From positions 1 through 64,000 of IMG/VR virus record IMGVR_UViG_3300033145_000476: DNA of 64,000 bases. One strand, written 5' to 3'. Shown one piece after another: positions 13,998 through 21,265 of the stretch (position 1 is the first letter of the stretch; the number at the start of each line of letters is the position of its first letter). This DNA comes from a virus. A program made the translations under genes and the position numbers. The notes under the pieces are model-generated. The model was not told where the DNA came from, made no database searches, and was given only the letters and a program-made list of their open reading frames with translations.

Positions 13998-14339
13998 TTA
14001 CCTTACCCCCTCATAAATTACTTCTATTCTTGAACTGGCACAAATAAACTTGTGTTTACAACTTTCGCATTTGTCTAAAAATCCTGGAGTATCAAATGCC
14101 CCGACTTTGCAGAGGTAGCGAGGCTCATCACTACCACACTCGCACCACATAGGGTCTGGTTTGTAGTCATACCCTGCGGGTGAAATCCCCGAAAATGGTA
14201 TTACCATTCCTGATGAAAGCGGAATATAACCACCAGTTTGAGGATTGCCATTTTTTACATATTTATAAATAACAGCTTTCCCACATTCTATACAACCTGC
14301 CACCACGCAAATAATTTCTTCTCTAGCTGCCGTTACCAT
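13998..14339 (-). CDS. Cys-rich protein with C-x2-C-x5-C tail
   Basis: A 113-residue protein with a CIEC pair near the N-terminus, WCECGS in the middle and CESCKHKFICAS near the C-terminus, the recurrent tail signature. The central part is Gly/Pro rich. Metal or Fe-S binding is inferred. It lies directly upstream of dCMP deaminase with a 2-base gap. No family is recognised. Confidence 0.7.
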   Translation of the reverse strand: MVTAAREEIICVVAGCIECGKAVIYKYVKNGNPQTGGYIPLSSGMVIPFSGISPAGYDYKPDPMWCECGSDEPRYLCKVGAFDTPGFLDKCESCKHKFICASSRIEVIYEGVR

Positions 14340-14740
14340 TACCCTTTTTTCAAATTACTCATCTCTACGAAGCAATCTTCTCTCCATTGTAATTGCTTAA
14401 CATAGGAATTGTAATCCATTCCTTTTAATGATTTCTTATAAGTTTGGAAATAAATCGCTAATTCCGCCTCTTGTCGCTTTACGAGAAGTAAAGGTAATAC
14501 GTCCCTTAAAAACTTGACTGCATCATTAGCCTTCAACTCCCAAGCATACTTTGTCTTATATGTAGCTTTCCGCTTATCTTTTACTTTACCAACAAAACCA
14601 CCATAGAGTGTCTTACAGTTATCCAACACAGATTTATTGCTATTGGTTTAGTACCTAGTGTATAATCATAACAATCACCAAACTTACTACCACGTTTGCG
14701 AAATCTCTTATTTATTCTTATACACCATTCACCCCAAAAT
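14339..14740 (-). pseudogene. Decayed LAGLIDADG homing endonuclease behind DNA polymerase
   Basis: Three frames together spell one single-motif LAGLIDADG protein. The first piece is the last codons of the polymerase frame (LWLMPLDFG). A second frame from about 14735 to 14655 gives GEWCIRINKRFRKRGSKF. A third frame to 14339 gives TNSNKSVLDNCKTLYGG, TKYAWELKANDAVKFLRDVLP and LLVKRQEAELAI, the classic C-terminal half. The long third frame has only a TTG start. Two frame changes explain the breakage; sequencing indels would be the alternative. Confidence 0.72.
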
Positions 14741-16700
14741 CAAGAGGCATCAGCCAAAGTTGTTGCCCGTTTTCGTTGTCTTCTACACCATCATCCTTAA
14801 ACCAACAGTCCCTTATTTTAACGTCAACAAGAACGGGAACTTTCTTTAAAAATTTCTCACCCGCAAAAATCATTTTCCTCTTTACTAGCTTGGCAACTTC
14901 AATGGTATACTCATAAGGAACTTCAATACAAAGCTCATCGTGGATAGTATTCACCATCCTTGCAGAATACTGCCACAAAACTCTATCAAGATAAACCATT
15001 GAAGTCTTTGTCATATCAGCAGAAGTGCCTTGGATTGGGTGATTCCTACCAACTCGCTCATAAAAAGCTTTCATTTTTTTATAGTCTTCTGCTTTAGGAT
15101 CTAAAGAAGGAAACCATCTAATCCTACCACCAATGGTTTTGCTACGACCCTCTTCAAAAGCTTTTGCTCCCTTTTCCTTTAACCACTGCATTAAGGTAGG
15201 GTATGTCTCCTCATATTTCTGCAAGTGTCCAGCAGCCTCATCAGAACTACATCCCAACCTCTCTGCCAACGTCTTAACACTCATCCCATAAATAAGCCCA
15301 AAGTTGATTGTCTTTGCAGCCCTTCTCAAGTCACCGCTAACATTTTCATAAGGAACACCATACATCTCCGCAGCAGTACCTCTATGAATATCTCCACGTG
15401 GATCATTAAGGATTCTCAACATAGTCTCATCACCACTCATCTCCGCAGCAATCCTAAGCTCTATCTGAGAGTAATCAGCGATAACAAACTTGTGACCAGG
15501 TTCTGGAATAAAGCAAGATCTCAAAATTTTTCCCTCATCACCTTTCTTCTGGATATTCTGCAAGTTTGGTTCTGAACTACTAAACCTGCCACTGTCAGTC
15601 CCATTCTGATTAAATTTAGCGTGAATCCTTCCATCCTCACGGATATGATCAATCAGGTTCTCACCGAAAGTTTTCTCAGTCTGCTTCAAACCACGATACT
15701 TAATGATGTTCTTAATAACTCCAGCTTTTGTAGAATCCCCTTTATACATTTCAGCAGCCACTTTCAAAGTAGCATTATTAGTCAACCCTGCTTTAGTCTT
15801 TTTATTTGCTTCTTCAAAACTAATTCCAACTCTGCCACAAGAATCTACTAACTGCTGCCAGCTATCAAGATTAAGGACAGGCGGTGGTTTTTGTTTTGCG
15901 GTGTTAGCATAAGGTGTACCATCTTTTCTCAACCTTACTGGCTTAGGTGGTGGAGCAGGAGGATCTGGAAGAACCTGACGTATGTCGTTGCTAATTTTGA
16001 ACAACTTCTTCTTCAATTCAGCAAGAGTTACTCTCCACTTCCCCGCATCCAGTTTTATACCAGCAAGCTCCATCTTTGCTACTGGAGCGATTAAAGCAAA
16101 CTCTAACTCAGCAATCGCATTAAGATTTAGCTGATTTAGATACATCTGTTGCCTTCTCCTAATCCCTGGGAGCACTAGCACATCATCAGCAGCATATGCT
16201 AATTGTTTCTCTGTAAATTCCCCATCATAAGGAAAATCGGCAAAGGTTATCGTTATACCTTTGTCTAGTTTGTAGTCTAGATATTTAACAGACAAATCGC
16301 CCAAAGATGTTCCGTCCTTACTTACACCCACATTAAGCAAAAATTCCCCTATTTTGGTATCGTACATACCATTAATCTGTATGTTTCTAAGAACACTTAG
16401 AAGTTTGTAATCATAGTTACCATTCTGGACTATTTTAATATACTTACCATCTTCCAGAATTTCTTTAAATGGATTTAAGTCAACTCTTCGGGCATCAATA
16501 ACATAAGCTTTACCACCAACTTCAATTTGGAAAAGCAAGAGCTTCACACCTGGAACAAGAACATCTAGACCACCACTATTCTCTGTGTCTATTCCTAAAT
16601 ACTTTTCCTTTTTTGCGTCTGCTATGATAAGTGGTACGCTCTTCTGGTCAGTTATATATTCATAATTGCCCAAACCTGTTGAACTCACTAGCGTTTGCAC
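14718..16700 (-). CDS. polA: DNA polymerase I (family A) with 3'-5' exonuclease
   Basis: The product has an N-terminal DEDD exonuclease (GIDTENSG, QNGNYDY, YAADDV) and a family A polymerase domain. Motif A is ADYSQIELR, motif B RRAAKTINFGLIYG and motif C NTIHDEL. A proline-rich insert (DPPAPPPKPVRL) separates exonuclease from polymerase. No 5'-3' exonuclease is present. The upstream gene overlaps; GTG 16700 with GGAGAGGAG is the preferred start and gives 660 residues. The last about 20 residues after DDGVED are unlike polymerase and derive from a homing endonuclease remnant. It is the replicative polymerase of the phage. Confidence 0.92.
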   Translation of the reverse strand: MQTLVSSTGLGNYEYITDQKSVPLIIADAKKEKYLGIDTENSGGLDVLVPGVKLLLFQIEVGGKAYVIDARRVDLNPFKEILEDGKYIKIVQNGNYDYKLLSVLRNIQINGMYDTKIGEFLLNVGVSKDGTSLGDLSVKYLDYKLDKGITITFADFPYDGEFTEKQLAYAADDVLVLPGIRRRQQMYLNQLNLNAIAELEFALIAPVAKMELAGIKLDAGKWRVTLAELKKKLFKISNDIRQVLPDPPAPPPKPVRLRKDGTPYANTAKQKPPPVLNLDSWQQLVDSCGRVGISFEEANKKTKAGLTNNATLKVAAEMYKGDSTKAGVIKNIIKYRGLKQTEKTFGENLIDHIREDGRIHAKFNQNGTDSGRFSSSEPNLQNIQKKGDEGKILRSCFIPEPGHKFVIADYSQIELRIAAEMSGDETMLRILNDPRGDIHRGTAAEMYGVPYENVSGDLRRAAKTINFGLIYGMSVKTLAERLGCSSDEAAGHLQKYEETYPTLMQWLKEKGAKAFEEGRSKTIGGRIRWFPSLDPKAEDYKKMKAFYERVGRNHPIQGTSADMTKTSMVYLDRVLWQYSARMVNTIHDELCIEVPYEYTIEVAKLVKRKMIFAGEKFLKKVPVLVDVKIRDCWFKDDGVEDNENGQQLWLMPLDFGVNGV

Positions 16701-17127
16701 TCCACTTAATCTCCTCTCCACTTGCCATATGGTAAGTAACATTAACCATCTCAGAGTCTGTCCCATCAGTTATAGTAATATTATCTCCATAAACCCAAGT
16801 AGTATATGGTTGTGGTATTGGACTACCTGTATCATAAGGCTGATATGGGACCCAAGGTTTTATATCTAATGGAAATGGAACATTACCATTACCATCTTTA
16901 TCAGAACCACCAATTTCGATAGCAATTCTGTTCATTCTTAGTTTAATTTCGCTGGTAACTTCCTCAAGAGCTTGTTCTCTTGTCCGCCCTTTTGCCATTA
17001 ATGCCTCAAATAGCCCCTGAAAAATTGGGTCGGAAAATATTCTCTCCTGAGTAAAGCACTCGAACTTGTGAGGACACTGAGCACACAAACACTTCTCTTC
17101 TAACGCTTTACCCTTATGATGTTTCAT
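16660..17127 (-). CDS. Hypothetical protein with N-terminal C-x2-C-x5-C motif
   Basis: A 155-residue protein starting at ATG 17127. CLCAQCPHKFECFT at residues 13-26 is the recurrent cysteine signature, here N-terminal and not C-terminal. The rest is a helical stretch followed by a Pro/Tyr-rich region and a beta-rich tail. It overlaps the start of the polymerase gene by about 40 bases. Function is unknown. Confidence 0.65.
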   Translation of the reverse strand: MKHHKGKALEEKCLCAQCPHKFECFTQERIFSDPIFQGLFEALMAKGRTREQALEEVTSEIKLRMNRIAIEIGGSDKDGNGNVPFPLDIKPWVPYQPYDTGSPIPQPYTTWVYGDNITITDGTDSEMVNVTYHMASGEEIKWSANASEFNRFGQL

Positions 17128-17130
17128 TAT

Positions 17131-17526
17131 TTACCCCGTTTCAACCCCTGTTGAAAGTATCTTTCTCAACTCGCTAAGATCATCTAATTCTTTTGGAAGG
17201 ATACCAAGTTCTACTCTATGCTCTGTTTCAATAAGAGCAAGAGCATTCCACGCAACTGCTGCCAAATGATCTTCATCACTACTCCCACCTAGATAAGCAT
17301 ATGCGTGTCTTATCGCAGAATCTAGATACCTGGCAAATGGTTGACCCTTCTCCCAATTCCTGTCACCGTACTTATCAGCACCATTTTCATAATGTTGTGC
17401 TAATCTTTTTAAAGCGTAGGGTGGAATCAAGTCAAATCTCCCCTTGCCTTTGTTAGTGTCTCTTTTACTCCCAGTATTAAATTCCTGGCGTTCACCACTA
17501 TCTTTAACTTCATTAAATTGTTTCAC
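17131..17526 (-). CDS. DUF5664-like nucleotide pyrophosphohydrolase
   Basis: The 131-residue protein contains KGRFDLIPPYALKRLAQHYENGADKYGDRNW, then ARYLDSAIRHAYAYL and EDHLAAVAWNALALIE. These helices match the phage DUF5664 family, related to MazG-like enzymes that hydrolyse dNTPs to dNMPs. The start is GTG 17526 inside the end of the RNase H gene. A role in shaping the nucleotide pool fits the neighbours. Relatives occur in phages with modified adenine, but no PurZ is in this window. Confidence 0.72.
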   Translation of the reverse strand: MKQFNEVKDSGERQEFNTGSKRDTNKGKGRFDLIPPYALKRLAQHYENGADKYGDRNWEKGQPFARYLDSAIRHAYAYLGGSSDEDHLAAVAWNALALIETEHRVELGILPKELDDLSELRKILSTGVETG

Positions 17527-17944
17527 CTTTCCTCTCCTTTTTATACTTCTTAGTACAAGCTTGTGCTAAATCATTTGCTCTTTTATTATCCCAACGACTT
17601 ATATTCTTTAGCTCTACCTTAAAAGGAGCTATACTGATTAACTCGTGTACCTTTTGTTTAAGCTCTCTAAGATGAGGAAAATTAATCTTCCATCCTTGAG
17701 TAATCTGACTGTAGACAATTCTACTGTCGGTATATACAACGCAATCTCTTCTTGCGACATTCAATACAATCAGTCGTTTCAGAGCTTCAATGACAGCCTT
17801 ATATTCAGCTTCATTGTTGGTAATATTATCACCTAGATATTGTTCAGCTTCCTCAAATAATTTGCCATCTAGGTAAATAACAATACCAACTCCACCAATT
17901 CCTGGATTCGCTCTAACAGACCCATCTACCCACACTTCAAACAT
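17513..17944 (-). CDS. rnhA: Ribonuclease HI
   Basis: The protein of about 143 residues has the RNase H fold and all four catalytic acids: Asp in VDGSVRANPG, Glu in NNEAEYKA, Asp in YTDSR and Asp in RANDLAQ. It cleaves RNA in RNA-DNA hybrids, removing primers during replication and complementing a PolA that lacks the 5'-3' exonuclease. ATG 17944 has AGGAG at 7 bases; an ATG two codons earlier is possible. It overlaps both neighbours. Confidence 0.92.
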   Translation of the reverse strand: MFEVWVDGSVRANPGIGGVGIVIYLDGKLFEEAEQYLGDNITNNEAEYKAVIEALKRLIVLNVARRDCVVYTDSRIVYSQITQGWKINFPHLRELKQKVHELISIAPFKVELKNISRWDNKRANDLAQACTKKYKKERKGETI

Positions 17945-18275
17945 CCTCATTCTCCTCGACCAAGTTTGGTAGAAATACTGCTCTAATGCCTATCCTTGGA
18001 TCTTCCCCCTTCTCAATCTTGACGACAACAGATTGAATACCACGAAGAGGTTCATCATTTATAAAAACTTTAGTGTTGCTAAATTCTCCATCTCCAATCA
18101 TCTTGTAAATGCCTAGTAAGACTACCCTAGAGAGTGAACCTATATCCTCATCAACCTCTACCACAGAACCGCCCTCATCAATACGGATAGTACACTTATT
18201 CCATCTCTCGATTAGTACCTCATCTTTCCAAATTTTGGTGTGTTGCCAACTACCATCTCCCTCGATTCTAAACAT
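17937..18275 (-). CDS. Phage protein with an internal duplication
   Basis: The 112-residue protein has two related halves. IEGDGSWQHTKIWKDEVLI in the first aligns with MIGDGEFSNTKVFINDEPL in the second, each followed by an Ile/Val-rich strand with IRIDEGG or VKIEKGE. This suggests a tandem beta repeat or pseudo-dimer. Function is not recognised. It lies between a phosphoesterase and RNase H with 8- and 14-base overlaps. Confidence 0.68.
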   Translation of the reverse strand: MFRIEGDGSWQHTKIWKDEVLIERWNKCTIRIDEGGSVVEVDEDIGSLSRVVLLGIYKMIGDGEFSNTKVFINDEPLRGIQSVVVKIEKGEDPRIGIRAVFLPNLVEENEDV

Positions 18276-19320
18276 CTAGTGTATATCCTCCTATTGGATT
18301 CCAATTAGCTTTGTAAATAGGTGAACCAAATGTATATTCTCTAGTTAAGTTCATATCAGTTAAACCATCTTTTTGAACCACAACTACATATCCATTTGTT
18401 TGTGGTTTAGAATAAAACCCCTGGACTGCATAATCAGGAACGTAACACAAACAGCCAGTCTCCATAATTTTACAATGACCACCTCTATAAGTCGAACCGA
18501 GCATATGAGTATGAGATTGAATTATGCAATGATAATTCTTTAAATCCAATACCTCTTTCCACTCTTGGATTAGTTGATAAACATTGACTGCTGCCTTCAA
18601 ATCAACCTTAGAAAAAGTTTCTGCGTGTGTAAAGATTGTATCGTTTATTTGCAAAATGGGGGTCTTACAAACTACCACTCTTTCGAAAGGTTTTGCCAAC
18701 TTACTCATCAAGTCACCATCCATCAAGAATAGCAAAGAAGGGTGGAGTTTCTTCATCAACTCCTTAGCAATACGTTTCTGATGATTCCCCGCAAGTACTA
18801 ACGTAAGAGGAAACGTCTCATTCATAAACTCAAAATATCTTAGAACATAATCAATTTCTAGCTCCAAAGGAACACTTAGATTCTTATTAAACCTAGATAT
18901 TGAATAGCAATCTGCCACCTCTACCGTAACTGCTAAGTCTGCTGACCGATTTCTGTTTACCGCAGTCTGAATTTGGTCATCTACCTGAAATGGAATATGC
19001 AAGTCACCCAGGTGCAGTATTTTCAAACGCTCTTTTAGCAATTCAACATACGGACCTTCAAACTCGAAAATCTTTGGAACTTCCTCACCTTTGATTATTT
19101 CTTCATACTTCGAAAAGTATGGCATTTCTGGACGAGGTTTATCAATTAAAGCTGTCTGTTCTTCTAATCTATTTAACTTATTGTGAACAGCATCCCTCGT
19201 AAAAATTTCATTAAATTCATCGCTCATCAACTTAGCGATTTGGTTTTCGCTGTACTCTTCTGGATCATTAGCCAGTTCTGATAAGCGATTTACTTTCTCT
19301 GGTGTCCAATCTATACTCAT
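18268..19320 (-). CDS. Metallophosphoesterase with N-terminal HTH-like domain
   Basis: The 350-residue protein starts with WTPEKVNRLSELAN and a helical segment ending DAVHNKLNRLEE, resembling a GcrA/Myb-type DNA-binding domain (residues 5-55). The phosphoesterase part follows from about 100: LGDLHIPF, an altered DCYSIS second site, AGNHQKR, FTHAE and QSHTHM. DNA binding would direct the hydrolase to DNA, which is speculative. GAAGGAG precedes ATG 19320. Confidence 0.82.
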   Translation of the reverse strand: MSIDWTPEKVNRLSELANDPEEYSENQIAKLMSDEFNEIFTRDAVHNKLNRLEEQTALIDKPRPEMPYFSKYEEIIKGEEVPKIFEFEGPYVELLKERLKILHLGDLHIPFQVDDQIQTAVNRNRSADLAVTVEVADCYSISRFNKNLSVPLELEIDYVLRYFEFMNETFPLTLVLAGNHQKRIAKELMKKLHPSLLFLMDGDLMSKLAKPFERVVVCKTPILQINDTIFTHAETFSKVDLKAAVNVYQLIQEWKEVLDLKNYHCIIQSHTHMLGSTYRGGHCKIMETGCLCYVPDYAVQGFYSKPQTNGYVVVVQKDGLTDMNLTREYTFGSPIYKANWNPIGGYTLDV

Positions 19321-19832
19321 ATAAACTCCTTCAATATTTCTAACGAATTGTCTACTTGAGTTTCATCAATGAACAGAATACGCCAACCATAATCCGAAAA
19401 GTAAGCCGACCTTTCTGCTTTCCAAGTATCCAAATCTCTACTACCTAAATTCTTAAAATACCTATAATAAATATCAATAGCAATCTGCTCGCTGCTATGA
19501 ATAAAGTCAGGATTCTTAGTTCCTAACATAAATGAGCCATCCCCAACAAAGACAAACGGTAAGTTATTGTCTGTAATTATTTTCTGGAGTTTACTTTCTA
19601 AAGAGGTAGGTATCCTTCTGTGCAGAATCTTCCTAATACGCTCTTTGGTAAAAACCTCTCCCTTATGAGAATCACTCATTTTCTTCCTAGTCGCATCACT
19701 CCAACTCTTACCAGTATTCCAGGGTAAAGTTCCTTTCTTAGACTCGCTAATCTTTTGCTTACTCTCCTCAGAATGATGTTTACCTAGAAAATTTTTATGC
19801 TTGTTCGTTCTTAGATATACTCCCTTCGGCAT
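19317..19832 (-). CDS. NUMOD3 homing endonuclease with Vsr-like nuclease domain
   Basis: The 171-residue protein has two NUMOD3 repeats (GKHHSEESKQKISESKKG and a second near residue 42). The C-terminal domain reads LPFVFVGDGSFMLGTKNPDF, then AIDIYYRYF and ERSAYFSDYGWRILFI, as in Vsr/EDxHD-type homing nucleases. These selfish enzymes nick a site in nearby genes and spread by repair. No intron or intein boundary is seen, so it appears free-standing between the phosphoesterase and a small Cys gene, whose end it overlaps. Confidence 0.82.
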   Translation of the reverse strand: MPKGVYLRTNKHKNFLGKHHSEESKQKISESKKGTLPWNTGKSWSDATRKKMSDSHKGEVFTKERIRKILHRRIPTSLESKLQKIITDNNLPFVFVGDGSFMLGTKNPDFIHSSEQIAIDIYYRYFKNLGSRDLDTWKAERSAYFSDYGWRILFIDETQVDNSLEILKEFI

Positions 19833-20034
19833 TTTCTCTGTGTTTATAAACTCTATTTGTTTGCCTTGGGCACTTTCTCCACATCTCAGGATTTATAGCC
19901 CGACATTTTTTTGACATACGATTATCGCAGGGTTTCAAATTAGCATTAAAACAATTAACTGCTACCCTAGTATAGTAGTCAGGAATTTCTTCCTCTGTAA
20001 ATAAGTTATAGAATCTATTTGATTTCAAGTACAA
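19795..20034 (-). CDS. Small Cys/basic hypothetical protein
   Basis: A 79-residue frame with CFNANLKPCDNRMSKKC and a later KCPRQTNR, possibly metal binding. The start is a TTG at 20034 with GGTGG close by, so the true start is uncertain. It overlaps the start of the homing endonuclease by 38 bases. Function is unknown. Confidence 0.5.
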   Translation of the reverse strand: MYLKSNRFYNLFTEEEIPDYYTRVAVNCFNANLKPCDNRMSKKCRAINPEMWRKCPRQTNRVYKHRENAEGSISKNEQA

Positions 20035-20072
20035 TCCACCGTCAATCGCAAACTTTTAGATCGAAGAAACTC

Positions 20073-20720
20073 TCATAATCTAGCTACCATCCTTCCTACT
20101 TCCCATTGATGGTCATATAGATGAAGTCCTTTGCTTACTGCAATCAATTCCCCATCCTCAACACCAATGTCCTTAGCCATCATTTCTTTCATAAGTTGGA
20201 TCGCTGCCAAATTAGCGGGGAATCCTCCCCACAAATCCCAAGAACGGAAATAAACTACATAGTGCAACTTCCCGTATCTTACCCTAGTATCTACCAACTT
20301 TAAGCAGGGTGGGTCTGGTAAGTAAATAGAATTCTGATCACCAATAGTCATTGTTGCTTGGTTGGTGTTAAAACCATCTTCTTGATACATTTTACATATT
20401 TCAAAGAATTGAGGTTCAACATACTCACCATACGTATACTGTTCGTTTGGTTTTTTAGTATTAACCATCAAGTAAGACATATACTCCTTTTCAATATAGT
20501 CCATTGAAGTTGGGGCGGGGATTCCTTCTGGTGTTGTTGGAACAAGTGGTCTTGTTCCAGGATGCTTTATTTGGCATACTATGAGATCAAACTCTTTTCT
20601 CTTGCCACCAGCGTGACTCCCTCTGTCTATCGTATATTCATAGCCGTGCTCAAGAACTTCCTTAATGCACCGCCACCACGCCTCATCTAGATCTCTTACC
20701 TCTAGAACGGTTATTTCCAC
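20073..20720 (-). CDS. Thymidylate synthase-like protein (ThyA superfamily)
   Basis: The 215-residue protein has PDPPCLKLVD with the catalytic cysteine, then FRSWDLWGGFPANLAAI (matching RSxD and PxNxA) and GLHLYDHQW (HxY). It resembles the shorter archaeal-type ThyA or dUMP/dCMP hydroxymethylases. The Asn in PANLAA is the residue that in ThyA favours dUMP over dCMP. It would make dTMP or hydroxymethyl-dUMP; dTMP is more likely with dCMP deaminase and dUTPase present. Start GTG 20720 with AGGAGAG. Confidence 0.8.
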   Translation of the reverse strand: MEITVLEVRDLDEAWWRCIKEVLEHGYEYTIDRGSHAGGKRKEFDLIVCQIKHPGTRPLVPTTPEGIPAPTSMDYIEKEYMSYLMVNTKKPNEQYTYGEYVEPQFFEICKMYQEDGFNTNQATMTIGDQNSIYLPDPPCLKLVDTRVRYGKLHYVVYFRSWDLWGGFPANLAAIQLMKEMMAKDIGVEDGELIAVSKGLHLYDHQWEVGRMVARL

Positions 20721-20853
20721 GTTTTCGCTCTCTCCTCGCTTCCTTTAATTTCCAGCCATCTTTGGAAACTCTTCTTAGTTCCCTATCTAACCCAGGGATT
20801 TCGTAACCATATTCATCAATTAGACTTGCCCTTTTTAGACTTCGCCTGCTCAT
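20683..20853 (-). CDS. Small basic protein (56 aa)
   Basis: A hidden 56-codon frame, MSRRSLKRASLIDEYGYEIP and onward, ends in an Arg/Lys-rich tail (ARRERKRGNNRSRGKRSR). It bridges the gap between the resolvase-like and ThyA-like genes and overlaps both. The C-terminal third is strongly basic, suggesting nucleic acid binding. Without it there would be a 95-base hole in an otherwise packed operon. Confidence 0.65.
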   Translation of the reverse strand: MSRRSLKRASLIDEYGYEIPGLDRELRRVSKDGWKLKEARRERKRGNNRSRGKRSR

Positions 20854-21265
20854 TTTTTAACTCTTGCAACTCCAAATAAACGTTCTCCATTTGTCGTATG
20901 ATTTCTTTCATAGTCGAAAATGGAATCACAACAAACTTGCTCATTCCGTTTTCTGCTGTGAATTTAAATTTCATTGCCCAGGCTGGAAGAAGATCAGCAG
21001 CCTTAGTTTGAGCAATATGTTTATCGAACCACTCACGGTGAATGGTCATATACTTCTGGTTTTCTTTACTGCTTGTACCATAACCGTGCTTACACTCGAT
21101 AGAAATTATATCCCTCATCCAAGGAAAATTCCACTGAACATCCCCCACAAGAACGGCGTGCCCAGTTATAGTACCTACCGCTCCAGATTTATATAATCGC
21201 TTACCATACTCACCACCAAGAGCTTCTGTCTCTTTCTCAAAGGCATATCCTTTACGCTTTCCCAT
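20816..21265 (-). CDS. Hjc-like Holliday junction resolvase / PD-(D/E)XK nuclease
   Basis: ATG 21265 (MGKRKGYAFEKETE) is chosen; a TTG four codons earlier extends the frame. The 149-residue protein has an N-terminal KGYAFEKE, then LYKSGAVGT, VGDVQW and SIECKHGYG, which supply the E, D and E-x-K residues of archaeal-type Hjc resolvases. It likely resolves branched replication and recombination intermediates before packaging. It overlaps the DnaB gene by 14 bases. The C-terminus is lysine rich. Confidence 0.8.
   Translation of the reverse strand: MGKRKGYAFEKETEALGGEYGKRLYKSGAVGTITGHAVLVGDVQWNFPWMRDIISIECKHGYGTSSKENQKYMTIHREWFDKHIAQTKAADLLPAWAMKFKFTAENGMSKFVVIPFSTMKEIIRQMENVYLELQELKNEQAKSKKGKSN

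Noticed and set aside
14638-14666. Plus-strand promoter-like TTGCTA-18-TATAAT
   Set aside because: No plus-strand gene follows and the -35 is poor; it lies in the decayed endonuclease region.
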